Shown here piece after piece: positions 8,368 to 15,921 of a stretch of 17,590 nt of DNA; within the stretch, counting starts at the first letter, position 1; the number at the start of each line of letters is the position of its first letter. Both the position numbers and the translations under genes were made by a program. The stretch comes from a bacterium. GTDB taxonomy: Bacteria > UBP14 > UBA6098 > JAFGQG01. The notes under the pieces were generated by a model. It ran no database searches and was not told the origin of the DNA. It saw nothing but the letters and a program-made list of their open reading frames with translations. The stretch is taken from positions 1-17,590 of the forward strand of contig JAFGGQ010000158.1 in NCBI GenBank assembly GCA_016930435.1, written 5' to 3'.

Positions 8368-8409
8368 GGGCGCTTCGATACACCCAGCAAGGCCGGCTAC
8401 TCAGCGCCC
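8368..8409 (-). repeat. Palindromic unit 1 (REP-like)
   Basis: GGGCGCT (8368-8374) and AGCGCCC (8403-8409) form a perfect 7-bp stem. Read on the minus strand, the unit has the core CTGAGTAG...TATCGAAG, which is shared with the two units that follow. Its orientation is opposite to theirs. Confidence 0.6.
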
Positions 8410-8430
8410 GTATAGTCAAACACCCTAACC

Positions 8431-8468
8431 GGCGACCGAGTAGATGTGCGAAGCCTCGTATCGGAGCC
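8431..8468 (+). repeat. Palindromic unit 2 (REP-like)
   Basis: The core is CCGAGTAG...TATCGGAG, two substitutions from units 1 and 3. These sit on both sides of the stem and keep pairing: CCGA pairs with TCGG, and GGC pairs with GCC outside it with small bulges. This compensating change supports a conserved fold. Confidence 0.5.
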
Positions 8469-8491
8469 ACCGCCTGTAAATCGCTATTGCC

Positions 8492-8525
8492 GGACTCTGA
8501 GTAGCCAAAGGCTTATCGAAGAGCC
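8492..8525 (+). repeat. Palindromic unit 3 (REP-like)
   Basis: The core is CTGAGTAG...TATCGAAG. CTCT (8495-8498) pairs with AGAG (8520-8523), GG with CC outside it, and AGCC with GGCT around a short AAA loop. GGCTACTCAG in unit 1 (8395-8404) is the exact reverse complement of CTGAGTAGCC here (8497-8506), so units 1 and 3 form a larger inverted repeat. Confidence 0.6.
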
Positions 8526-8605
8526 ATTTACATCTTGCAGATATCTTATATCATTTTAGAAACAAAAAGCATCTTTAGGGTGATGGTATCAAACCGGGTA
8601 GAAGT

Positions 8606-8633
8606 GTATTAAAATAATTATTTGCTTTAATAC
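8606..8633. promoter_or_regulatory. NikR-type operator candidate upstream of lepB-nikR
   Basis: GTATTAAA (8606-8613) and TTTAATAC (8626-8633) are exact reverse complements. Taken as GTATTA-N16-TAATAC, the layout matches the spacing of the E. coli NikR operator (GTATGA-N16-TCATAC), with 2 bases changed per pair of half-sites in a symmetric way. The right half overlaps a weak -35-like TTGCTT (8622-8627) that is 16 bases from TATATT (8644-8649). It would let NikR repress its own operon; this is inference from spacing, symmetry and position. Confidence 0.45.
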
Positions 8634-8675
8634 TATTTTCTTTTATATTAATCAAGTATATTTGCATTTAATACT
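8619..8675 (+). repeat. Imperfect direct repeat in the lepB-nikR upstream region
   Basis: TATTTGCTTTAATACT (8619-8634) recurs as TATTTGCATTTAATACT (8659-8675) with one inserted base. The starts are 40 bases apart, about four helical turns. The second copy lies within its own palindrome, CAAGTAT/ATACTTG (8653-8659 and 8671-8677). This suggests two sites for one DNA-binding protein. Confidence 0.5.
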
Positions 8676-8693
8676 TGTGATTTTGAAATTCAA

Positions 8694-9521
8694 ATGACTG
8701 AGCCGAGAACCAAACTGGATCCCTTGTTTGCGCTGATCCTGTCCTTCCTGCTGCCTGGGGCCGGACAATTATATAATGGCCAGGCGTGGAAAGCCCTTTT
8801 CTTTTTTACGGTAACCTGCTGTGCGCCGTTAGGCTTGTTATTCCAGGGATTGGGCTACACCCTTCCGGGAATGATAATACTGCTTGTGGGCACCTTTTTG
8901 ATCTGGCTGATAGTGTTACTGGATGCCTTTTTTACTGCCCGAAAACGAACACCCGGATTATCCTGGATCCAGAGGAGATGGTTTGTAATACTGCCCATTG
9001 TGGTGGGTGCAGTAGTCCTCTATGGTCCCTTGACCCGGAATGTCCAGTGTAACTTTCTGGCTGCATATAAAATACCCTCTGACTCCATGTCCCCCACGCT
9101 CCGGGATGGTGACCATATTGCGGTGCGAATGAAGTGCTATAACCATTTGCAGCCCCAATGGGGAGATCTCATTGTGTTCAAAGAAGAGGGGGATAGCAAC
9201 CGGCAACTTATAAAGAGGTTAACCGGTCTTCCCGGCGACCGTATCGAGATCCGGGATAAGCAACTCTATCGAAATGGAAAGGCTATATCGGAACCCTGGA
9301 CACAGTATCTGGATGACCGCATTTTACCTGGTGAATTAAGCCCCCGTGATAATTATGGACCGGTAGAGGTCCCGGAAAGCTCACTATTTGTCCTGGGGGA
9401 TAACCGCGATAACAGCCTGGACAGCCGTCAAACCGGGTTTGTGCCAATGCAGGCGGTTCAGGGCAAAGCCCTCTATATATACTGGGCGCGGGTCAAGAGC
9501 CGCATCGGACAACATTTCTAA
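8694..9521 (+). CDS. lepB: Signal peptidase I with extra N-terminal membrane domain
   Basis: Signal peptidase I removes Sec signal peptides from exported proteins at the inner membrane. The 275 residues include its conserved boxes: IPSDSMSPTL with catalytic Ser131, LIKRLTGLPGD with the general base Lys174, and FVLGDNRDNSLDSR near the C-terminus. The first 110 residues are a hydrophobic region with about four membrane segments, beginning with a LSFLLPGAGQLYNGQ motif seen in small membrane-domain proteins and sometimes fused to signal peptidases. There is no clear ribosome-binding site before the ATG, so the start is the least certain part; no better start lies nearby. The nikR gene follows after 48 bases on the same strand, which suggests an operon. 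The many exported proteins in this window are natural substrates. Confidence 0.9.
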   Translation: MTEPRTKLDPLFALILSFLLPGAGQLYNGQAWKALFFFTVTCCAPLGLLFQGLGYTLPGMIILLVGTFLIWLIVLLDAFFTARKRTPGLSWIQRRWFVILPIVVGAVVLYGPLTRNVQCNFLAAYKIPSDSMSPTLRDGDHIAVRMKCYNHLQPQWGDLIVFKEEGDSNRQLIKRLTGLPGDRIEIRDKQLYRNGKAISEPWTQYLDDRILPGELSPRDNYGPVEVPESSLFVLGDNRDNSLDSRQTGFVPMQAVQGKALYIYWARVKSRIGQHF

Positions 9522-9569
9522 GGGTAGAATAGAACCGAATTACTGGTTCTATCGATGAAAGGAAACAAT

Positions 9570-9974
9570 ATGGGGAAAATAGTACGTTTTGGGGTTTCCA
9601 TTCCCCAGGAATTGATCCGAAGATTTGACCAATACGTGGAAGCGCTTCAATTCAACAGCCGTTCCGAAGCGCTCCGCCAGATTATTAGAGACGCCCTGGT
9701 CAAGGAGGAATGGGAAGAACAGGGGCTTATCGCAGGGGGGATATCAATGGTATATGACCATCACAGCCGGGGAATGCTGGAAGAACTGATGGAGCTACAG
9801 CACCAGTTCCACGACCTGATCATCTCCACCCAGCACGTTCACCTGGACCATAATAATTGCCTGGAATTGCTGGTAGTTAAGGGAAAAGCCCCGGATATCC
9901 AAAGATTGTATAACCGCCTGAGGGGGGTTAAGAACCTGAAACATATCGGTATCCTGAAATCAACTACCGGCTGA
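9570..9974 (+). CDS. nikR: Nickel-responsive transcriptional regulator NikR
   Basis: The 134-residue protein has an N-terminal ribbon-helix-helix DNA-binding domain (RFGVSIPQELIRRFDQYV, then SRSEALRQIIRDAL). A C-terminal ACT-like nickel-binding domain follows. Aligned by eye with E. coli NikR, all four high-affinity nickel ligands are present: His78, His89, His91 and Cys97 here (His76, His87, His89 and Cys95 in E. coli), in the stretch QHVHLDHNNCLE. I chose the ATG at 9570 because AAAGGA lies 7 bases before it; the ATG at 9555 would put that site inside the gene. No nickel transporter, urease or hydrogenase gene is in the window, so its targets are elsewhere or include its own operon. The palindrome at 8606-8633 is a candidate operator. 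Confidence 0.93.
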   Translation: MGKIVRFGVSIPQELIRRFDQYVEALQFNSRSEALRQIIRDALVKEEWEEQGLIAGGISMVYDHHSRGMLEELMELQHQFHDLIISTQHVHLDHNNCLELLVVKGKAPDIQRLYNRLRGVKNLKHIGILKSTTG

Positions 9975-10111
9975 CGGTTTAACTGCAACGTTCTGCCGGG
10001 GGTGCTTACAGATTATTATCCACTTGGCCTATGGTAATCCATCGGGAACGATTAATTTCAAATATTAATATCGCTTAAAAAAGGCTTACCTGTAATTTTT
10101 TAAAAATAGAT

Positions 10112-10139
10112 TTGCCTATCCAGGTATATAATATATATT
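10112..10139 (+). promoter_or_regulatory. Possible promoter for the lipoprotein cluster
   Basis: TTGCCT (10112-10117) and TATATT (10134-10139) are 16 bases apart, about 70 bases before the TTG start at 10210. The surroundings are very AT-rich, so this is a weak call. Confidence 0.3.
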
Positions 10140-10209
10140 ATTATTGTTAGTTTTATATAGATTTTCGGAAATTTATTAATAATCAAAAGGTATCTTCAAG
10201 GGTTATAAA

Positions 10210-10824
10210 TTGAAAAGAACCGCGTTATCATTGAGCTTTTTATTGCTTGCCATAATGGTCCTTTCCTGTGGCCGTGGTGATAGGGAAGACAAAGATAATT
10301 TGGGCGTTTCCGACCAGCTATCCTTCAGTATCGATTCCAGTTTGATTGGAGAAGCCATAACTGATGCGCGGTATGGAGTACGTTTTCATCCCCCCGTGGA
10401 TTGGATCCCGCTTAACCATGAGCTTTTTAAGCAGGTGGGGGAGGAATTGGAGGGGCAATTCGGGGACCAGGCTATCCGGGTATTCCCCCTGTATCTTTTG
10501 ACTATGCAGGATTATGGTTGCCTTTTAAGCCTTACCCAGATCCGTAATATAGAAACCGGGTCGGCCCCGGAATTGGCTGAATACGAATCCATGCTAAACC
10601 AGAAATTCAGGGGTGAACAGATCAGTAAAACCCAATTCACCAAGGGCAAAATTAAATTTACCCAGTTCCTCATAAAGCATCAAAATATGGTCAATTTTAA
10701 ATTGCTCTTTTACAATCAGAAGGGGGATCTGCTCCAGGTGGACTATGTTCTGCCTTTCCAGGTTTATGCATCGGAAATAAAGTCAATTGAGTCTTCAATG
10801 GGCTCGATAGAACTATTGGAATGA
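10210..10824 (+). CDS. Hypothetical lipoprotein, possibly PsbP/DUF1795-like
   Basis: The 204-residue protein begins with TTG, with AAGGG 7 bases upstream. Its lipoprotein signal peptide ends in MVLSC (Cys20), followed by a charged linker. The mature part starts YGVRFHPPVDWIPL, similar in pattern to the opening strand of PsbP-like/DUF1795 proteins (an aromatic-rich P-x-x-W motif). It ends with the typical alternation of strands and a last helix with IKSIESSMGSIEL. I am unsure of the family. It is followed after 31 bases by the Bor-like gene, so the two are probably co-transcribed. It is likely anchored in the envelope; no function can be stated. Confidence 0.65.
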   Translation: MKRTALSLSFLLLAIMVLSCGRGDREDKDNLGVSDQLSFSIDSSLIGEAITDARYGVRFHPPVDWIPLNHELFKQVGEELEGQFGDQAIRVFPLYLLTMQDYGCLLSLTQIRNIETGSAPELAEYESMLNQKFRGEQISKTQFTKGKIKFTQFLIKHQNMVNFKLLFYNQKGDLLQVDYVLPFQVYASEIKSIESSMGSIELLE

Positions 10825-10855
10825 GTAACTATTTACTTAACAGGAGGTAATTAAT

Positions 10856-11152
10856 ATGACGCGTAAAATGATTGGAATATTTCTGATATTGCTGCTTGTC
10901 TTCAGCCTGATGAGCTGTGCTGCGCATCACCATAAAGTCGGCAATGGGGCTCAGGGCAACCAGGTTGTTGCCGCCCGAAGCTGGTATATTCTGTGGGGTT
11001 TGGTTCCCCTCAACGAGGTGGATTCCCAGGCTATGGCTGGCGGAGCTGCTGACTATGAAATCCATACCGAAGTAAGCCCCCTGGATTTCGTTATCAGCAT
11101 CCTCACCGGGATTGTTACCGTGAATTCCCGGACGGTTACCGTTACTAAATAG
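10856..11152 (+). CDS. Small Bor-like lipoprotein
   Basis: The 98-residue protein has a lipoprotein signal peptide ending in FSLMSC (Cys21). The mature part starts with AAHHHKVGNG and continues with a WYILWGLVPLNEVD stretch, then a C-terminal strand pattern ending in SRTVTVTK. This layout resembles the Bor family (Bor of phage lambda, Iss of E. coli), outer-membrane lipoproteins linked to serum resistance in enterobacteria. Such a role should not be assumed here. The His triplet just after the lipid anchor could bind metal. A strong AGGAGG lies 8 bases before the ATG. No phage genes are nearby, so I read it as a chromosomal envelope gene. Confidence 0.6.
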   Translation: MTRKMIGIFLILLLVFSLMSCAAHHHKVGNGAQGNQVVAARSWYILWGLVPLNEVDSQAMAGGAADYEIHTEVSPLDFVISILTGIVTVNSRTVTVTK

Positions 11153-11229
11153 CACTTTTTTCAATACCGGGGAGCCGGTGGATTGAAATTTGTCCAATAA
11201 TTGCTTAACCACTTTGAACGGGGTGCAAG

Positions 11230-11886
11230 ATGTGGTTTTGTAATATTATAATGCCGCTATTAGGAGTGTTGATACTGGGACTGATCAGTCATTGGGGTGC
11301 ACTTAAGGGCAAGGAGGTGGTCCGTTATTTAGTAAAACCTCTTCTGATACCCCTTATCTTTTTATTTTATTACCTCAACACGGGTGAATTTAACCCATTT
11401 ATTGGGCTTGCTCTTGGGGCCTCCTGGTGGGGAGATATATTTCTCATCTGGCGAGAAAGAAAACCCTTCTTTCTCCTGGGCCTGTTTATGTTCCTCCTTG
11501 CCCACCTTTGTTTTATAACTGCCTTTGTAGGTAGCCTTGGCACCGTTTACTATGAAGTCCCGGTATGGCATTATGCACTGTTAATGCCCTATATACTGCT
11601 GGGGGTCTTTTTTTTGAATAGCCTGGAACCCTATCTGAAAAAAATGAAGTGGCCGGTGGGCTTGTACACAGCCATTATAATATTAATGAGTTATACCGCG
11701 CTATTACGGTTCAATGAATATGGAGGGGTTCGGTTCTGGTGCCCCTTTCTGGGATCGCTGCTGTTCATATTATCCGACTCGCTAATCGCCTGGATAAAGT
11801 TCCGTGGACCCTTCAATGGAGCAATCCTGACCTATAAACTCTGCTATGTGTTTGCCCAGCTTCTTATCGTCATTGGGTTTTTGTAG
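11230..11886 (+). CDS. YhhN-family membrane protein (lysoplasmalogenase-like)
   Basis: The 218 residues form about seven or eight membrane segments. Conserved spots of the YhhN/TMEM86 family are visible: LVKPLLIPL (Lys36-Pro37), SWWGDIFLI with Asp69, FFLLGLFMFLLAHL with His92, and LSDSLIAW near the end. TMEM86 proteins cleave the vinyl-ether bond of lysoplasmalogens, and YhhN is the bacterial relative. Whether this organism makes plasmalogens is not shown. The gene starts 77 bases after the Bor-like gene with only a weak GGGGTG ribosome site, and may belong to the same transcript. Confidence 0.8.
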   Translation: MWFCNIIMPLLGVLILGLISHWGALKGKEVVRYLVKPLLIPLIFLFYYLNTGEFNPFIGLALGASWWGDIFLIWRERKPFFLLGLFMFLLAHLCFITAFVGSLGTVYYEVPVWHYALLMPYILLGVFFLNSLEPYLKKMKWPVGLYTAIIILMSYTALLRFNEYGGVRFWCPFLGSLLFILSDSLIAWIKFRGPFNGAILTYKLCYVFAQLLIVIGFL

Positions 11887-11969
11887 CAGAAGACGCACTC
11901 GTGGAACCACAGAAACGGGAAAGGTATTGATCCCCAATCCGCCGATCCCCCGGTCAGCCAATATTCACA

Positions 11970-11998
11970 TTGACAGGGTAGCATCCAGGCTTTTAAAT
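11970..11998 (+). promoter_or_regulatory. Sigma70-type promoter for pckG
   Basis: A perfect -35 TTGACA (11970-11975) is followed after 17 bases by TTAAAT (11993-11998, 4 of 6 matches). Transcription would start near 12005, giving a leader of about 100 bases. Confidence 0.5.
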
Positions 11999-12104
11999 CT
12001 TTCTTTTAATTTTTCTTGCCCTCTTTAAATGGTACATTATATTTGCCTTCTTTATCTGAAGTAAGCGTTTTTTGAAATACTAATTTTAAGGAAAAGGTGG
12101 TAAA

Positions 12105-13958
12105 ATGAGTGTTCTGGACGAGAAGGATCTAAAAAAACTGGAGGCCCTGAACAATCCGCATGTGATCAGACTAGTCAATGAATATGTGGAGATTATGCGC
12201 CCCAGCAAGGTTTACGTGATCACCGATGAGCAGGAGGATATTGATTTCGTTAGGCAGCATGCCATTGATCTCGGTGAAGAGGCAAAGCTGAAGATGAAGG
12301 GCCATACCATTCATTACGATAGCTATTATGACCAGGGTCGGGACAAAAACAATACCAAGACCCTTATCACTCCGGACATGAAAATGAGCAAAAAGATCAA
12401 TACTATGGATCGGGAACAGGGTTTGAAGGAGATCCTCGGAATTATGGAAGGGATCATGGAGGGCAAGGAAATGGTAGTCCGCTTTTTCGCCCTGGGGCCC
12501 ACCAATTCACGGTTCACCCTCTGCGCCCTGCAACTGACCGACTCATGGTACGTGGCTCATTCCGAAGATATCCTCTATCGAAAGGGTTATGAACAATTTA
12601 AAAAATTGAATGGTTCTGATGAATTCTTCTTGTTTGTGCATTCAGCCGGAAAACTGGATGGGAATGTTACCTCCAAGGAATCGATTGAGAAGGGCCGCCG
12701 AATTTATATGGATTTAAAGGGCAACTGTGTTTTGACCATGAACAATCAATATGCCGGTAACAGCCTGGGCCTGAAAAAGCTGGCGCTTCGCCTGGCGATA
12801 TACAAATCCAACCACGAGGACTGGTTGACCGAGCACATGTTCATAATGGGCCTGCATCCCGAGGGCAAGAATCGGGTTACCTATTGTACAGGTGCCTATC
12901 CTTCAGCCTGCGGGAAGACCTCCACCGCAATGGTTCCCGGGCAATCAATCGTGGGCGATGATATTGCCTATCTTCGCATTGTCGGTGGCGAAGTCAGAGC
13001 AGTAAACATTGAATCGGGAGTATTCGGCATTATCCAGGATGTAAACCCCATCGATGACCCGGTCATCTATGAAACACTAACAACTCCCCGTGAATTGATC
13101 TTCTCCAATATTCTGATCAACGACGGTAAACCCTACTGGTTAGGGATGGGCAAAGACTTGCCTACCTCCGGTACCAACCATTCCGGTCCTAACTGGAAGC
13201 TGGGTGATAAGGATGAGGCGGGTAAGGATATCAATTATTGCCACCCCAATGCCCGTTATACCATCCGGATAAGCGAGCTGGAGAATGCAGACCCCAATCT
13301 GAACAACCCGGAAGGGGTAAAGATCGAGGGAGTGTTCTACGGCGGAAGGGATTCCGATACCAATGTGCCCGTATTAGAAAGCCTTTCCTGGGAACACGGC
13401 ATCTTCATTGGGGCTACAATTGAATCAGAAACTACCGCTGCCACCATTGGAGAAGCAGGTGTGCGTAAAAGCAGCCCCATGGCAAATATGGACTTCCTGG
13501 TGGTTCCCCTCAGTCTCTATTATGAGAATCACCGGAAATTCGGCAACGCAGCAAAACACTGCCCCAAGGTCTTCGCTACCAACTACTTTCTAAAGGAAAA
13601 CGGGAAGTTCACCAATGAAAAGGTAGATAAGAAGGTCTGGCTGATGTGGGCGGAGGGCCGGATGCATAATGAGTACGATGCCATCAAGACCCCGGTGGGA
13701 TACCTTCCTGAATATGAAGACCTAAAAGACCTGTTTAAGCAGATCTTCAATAAAAATTATTCCCGCGAGGATTATATCACCCAGTTCTCACTGAGGGTAA
13801 AAAAACTGCTCGAGAAACTGGATAGAATGGAAGATATGTACAAAGATGAGCAGGATATTCCTCAGTTCTTCTGGGATATTCTCCATGCCCAGAGAAAAGA
13901 GCTTCAGGAAATGAAGATGAAGCACCGTACTGACCGCGTTTCGCCGTTCGAGCTGTAG
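12105..13958 (+). CDS. pckG: Phosphoenolpyruvate carboxykinase, GTP-dependent
   Basis: The enzyme converts oxaloacetate and GTP to phosphoenolpyruvate, CO2 and GDP, the first committed step of gluconeogenesis, in the cytoplasm. At 617 residues it has the normal length of the GTP class. The P-loop YPSACGKTS (265-273) contains the class-specific reactive Cys269, followed by the metal-binding GDDIAYLR (284-291). Further family stretches are NIESGVFGIIQDVNP (301-315), EGVFYGGRDSDTNVP (408-422) and FATNYFLKENGKF. A ribosome site (AAAGGTGG) precedes the ATG by 5-6 bases. The gene is a single unit with its own promoter candidate and a strong terminator. Confidence 0.96.
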   Translation: MSVLDEKDLKKLEALNNPHVIRLVNEYVEIMRPSKVYVITDEQEDIDFVRQHAIDLGEEAKLKMKGHTIHYDSYYDQGRDKNNTKTLITPDMKMSKKINTMDREQGLKEILGIMEGIMEGKEMVVRFFALGPTNSRFTLCALQLTDSWYVAHSEDILYRKGYEQFKKLNGSDEFFLFVHSAGKLDGNVTSKESIEKGRRIYMDLKGNCVLTMNNQYAGNSLGLKKLALRLAIYKSNHEDWLTEHMFIMGLHPEGKNRVTYCTGAYPSACGKTSTAMVPGQSIVGDDIAYLRIVGGEVRAVNIESGVFGIIQDVNPIDDPVIYETLTTPRELIFSNILINDGKPYWLGMGKDLPTSGTNHSGPNWKLGDKDEAGKDINYCHPNARYTIRISELENADPNLNNPEGVKIEGVFYGGRDSDTNVPVLESLSWEHGIFIGATIESETTAATIGEAGVRKSSPMANMDFLVVPLSLYYENHRKFGNAAKHCPKVFATNYFLKENGKFTNEKVDKKVWLMWAEGRMHNEYDAIKTPVGYLPEYEDLKDLFKQIFNKNYSREDYITQFSLRVKKLLEKLDRMEDMYKDEQDIPQFFWDILHAQRKELQEMKMKHRTDRVSPFEL

Positions 13959-13985
13959 AATATACTGACCACGAGATATAAAAAT

Positions 13986-14020
13986 CCCCTGGAGTCATCG
14001 CGCCTTCAGGGGGTTTTTTT
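13986..14020 (+). terminator. Rho-independent terminator of pckG
   Basis: CCCCTGGAG (13986-13994) pairs with CTTCAGGGG (14004-14012) over 9 base pairs with one G-U. The loop has 9 bases, and a run of seven T follows (14014-14020). It begins 28 bases after the pckG stop. Confidence 0.9.
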
Positions 14021-14132
14021 ATAGAGAAAAAAAAGCCAATCTTAAAAAACCCTTGCGTTATGGCCCCTCGATAATACTATTATATATAAGAAGATTCATA
14101 TCTGGTCTAATCTAAAAAGCGTAAGGTGCGAA

Positions 14133-15743
14133 ATGAAGAAAGCCTGGTTTTTTTTACTGTTATGTTTTAGTCCCGCCTTTGGAACTACCTATTATGTCGC
14201 TCCGGATGGTCTGGATTCACAGCCTGGTTCCCTGACCTATCCCTGGGGTACAATACAGCATGCTGCTGATGAATTGCTGCCCGGTGATACAGTTCTGATC
14301 CGTGGCGGAGTTTATCATGAGCAAGTGATCACCGACCATGGAGGCAGCGCAGCGGAAGGCCCGATCTCCTTCCGCGCATATCCCGGAGAAATCCCAATCC
14401 TTGATGGCTACGGAGTTACTACCGGGAACAATGGTATCATTATCGGGCACTCCTACATTCACATTAAGGGTCTGGAGATTCGAAACTGGAATGACAACGG
14501 TATATGGGCCGAGGGCGCTGGATACCTGGAAATCTCCGACTGCGAGGTACATAACGTTACTTATGGCATTGGATTTAGCGAGGGGACCCATGATTTCGAA
14601 TTGAACCGGGTAGTAATACACCATTTCGATCTCTATGGATTCGATGCTACCCCAGGCTCTACACCATGCTGTAATGGGGTGTTGAACGATTGCGTTTCCC
14701 ATACCGGCAGGGACCCCGATGCCAATGTTGACGGCTTTGCCCTGGGCCATGGAGAACAACGCAATTTCCAACTGAATCGGTGTGTAGCCTACGGGGTCTA
14801 TGACGGCTTCGATATCAGCTCCCGGGTCTCTACTCTGAATGGCTGCCTGGCCTATGATTGCTGGAATGGCTGCTATAAGCTCTGGCAGGATAGCGTTTAT
14901 CTCTACAATTGCATTGGATACGATGCTGATGGTGCTATTGTGGAACTCGACTGGGACGATGAACCCGGATCGGTAACCCTGATGAACTGTACTTTTTTTC
15001 ACGGGGAAACATATATCGTCTGGGTAGAGAATCCCGGGGACGAACTCTATATGTACAACTGCATCCTGTCGGGTGGCGATAACATAGGCCTAGCATTCGA
15101 ATCGATGGGAGTAACCAATTATCACGGTAATTACAATATTTTTCATACGAATGATGGATACAGAACCGTAGCAGTAGGCTATACCGATGAATTCAGTTCG
15201 GCGGAAGTGGAGGCAGGGGATTGGAATGCTTATTCCGGAGAAGATGAACATTCTATGGTCGTGTATTCTCCGGAAGGGCTTTTTGAAGATGCTGAAGGTA
15301 ACGATTTTCACCTGCCTCCGACCAGTCCTGCTATAGATCGGGGCACTTCCTTGGGAGCTCCCCCTATTGATTTTGATAATATGCCCCGGCCCTATGGAGG
15401 TGGTTACGATATCGGCGCTTTTGAATATAATCCGACGGTAATTGCCCAGGATTATGAAGACCCTGTCCGGAATTTTGAACTGCTGGCTGCGCCCAACCCC
15501 TTTAGCGAAATGATTACTGTAAAGTATTCACTACCGTGGAAAGAGAATATTGAAGTAACGGTCTGTGATCTTCTGGGAAAGGAAGTTTTAACACTGGTGA
15601 AATCCGTAAGGGGGCCGGGCTGCGCAAGCTTGATCTGGCATGGCCAGAATAAGACGGGCGATCCTGTTCCTCCAGGGGTATATTTGATCCGCCTAAGGGC
15701 AAATGATCATCAGAACACTCAAAAGATTATTAAAATTAAATAG
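14133..15743 (+). CDS. Secreted right-handed beta-helix protein with C-terminal sorting domain
   Basis: The 536-residue protein starts with a Sec signal peptide (cleavage likely after SPAFG). The next part, YYVAPDGLDSQPGSL...GTIQHAADELLPGDTVLIRGGVYHE, is the usual opening of pectate-lyase-like/DUF1565 right-handed beta-helices. Many short strands with Cys, Asn and Asp turns follow (such as LEISDCEVHNVTYGIGF) to about residue 330, then HLPPTSPAIDRG and a GGYDIGAFEY end typical of these folds. A tail with FELLAAPNPF (448-457) and PPGVYLIRL is a type IX sorting/FlgD-like domain. It may bind or cleave polysaccharide, but I could not assign a lyase family or catalytic residues. AAGGTG lies just before the ATG. 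The gene is convergent with the EF-G gene. Confidence 0.85.
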   Translation: MKKAWFFLLLCFSPAFGTTYYVAPDGLDSQPGSLTYPWGTIQHAADELLPGDTVLIRGGVYHEQVITDHGGSAAEGPISFRAYPGEIPILDGYGVTTGNNGIIIGHSYIHIKGLEIRNWNDNGIWAEGAGYLEISDCEVHNVTYGIGFSEGTHDFELNRVVIHHFDLYGFDATPGSTPCCNGVLNDCVSHTGRDPDANVDGFALGHGEQRNFQLNRCVAYGVYDGFDISSRVSTLNGCLAYDCWNGCYKLWQDSVYLYNCIGYDADGAIVELDWDDEPGSVTLMNCTFFHGETYIVWVENPGDELYMYNCILSGGDNIGLAFESMGVTNYHGNYNIFHTNDGYRTVAVGYTDEFSSAEVEAGDWNAYSGEDEHSMVVYSPEGLFEDAEGNDFHLPPTSPAIDRGTSLGAPPIDFDNMPRPYGGGYDIGAFEYNPTVIAQDYEDPVRNFELLAAPNPFSEMITVKYSLPWKENIEVTVCDLLGKEVLTLVKSVRGPGCASLIWHGQNKTGDPVPPGVYLIRLRANDHQNTQKIIKIK

Positions 15744-15784
15744 ACCATCCCTTCAAAACCCCTCATATTGGAGAGTATTATAAA

Positions 15785-15801
15785 AACCAATAGGTTTGGT
15801 T
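15785..15801 (-). terminator. Possible weak terminator of the EF-G gene
   Basis: AACCAA (15785-15790) and TTGGTT (15796-15801) are exact reverse complements around a 5-base loop. On the minus strand a T-rich stretch ends the hairpin. It lies about 120 bases after the EF-G stop and the stem is AT-rich, so it is a weak candidate. Confidence 0.3.
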
Positions 15802-15921
15802 CGTAAGCTTTTCTTTATCTTGGCTTCGCAAGTCTTCTAATTGCTAACGGGTTCAAAGAATTGGTTTATCGCAAGTTAGGCGACCCGGTTGGAAAGTTGG
15901 TTACGAAGCGGGTGGTTTATT

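Larger units (their letters stand above)
8279..8693. other. Structured intergenic region upstream of lepB-nikR
   Basis: These 415 bases have no credible gene. From left to right they hold a GC-rich block with three related palindromic units (8368-8525), a 60-base AT-rich stretch, then a palindrome (8606-8633) and a second repeat/palindrome (8653-8677) just before the signal peptidase start. The listed sites account for most of it. Confidence 0.6.

Noticed and set aside
8368-8525. CRISPR array
   Set aside because: The three units differ in sequence, length and orientation and are palindromic; there are no uniform direct repeats or spacers.
10108-10116. Bacteroidetes-type -7 element (TAnnTTTG) before the lipoprotein gene
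   Set aside because: The matching -33 TTTG is missing at the right distance, so a single 5-base match in AT-rich DNA is not enough.
10856-11152. Prophage remnant, suggested by the Bor-like gene
   Set aside because: No integrase, attachment-site repeat or phage structural gene is nearby.
10829-11212. Antisense open frame of 127 codons opposite the Bor-like gene
   Set aside because: The sense gene has a strong ribosome site and a lipobox; the antisense product has no recognisable feature.
14217-15002. Antisense open frame of 261 codons opposite the beta-helix gene
   Set aside because: It has no ribosome site and its sequence follows from the codon pattern of the sense gene, which has a signal peptide, fold pattern and sorting tail.
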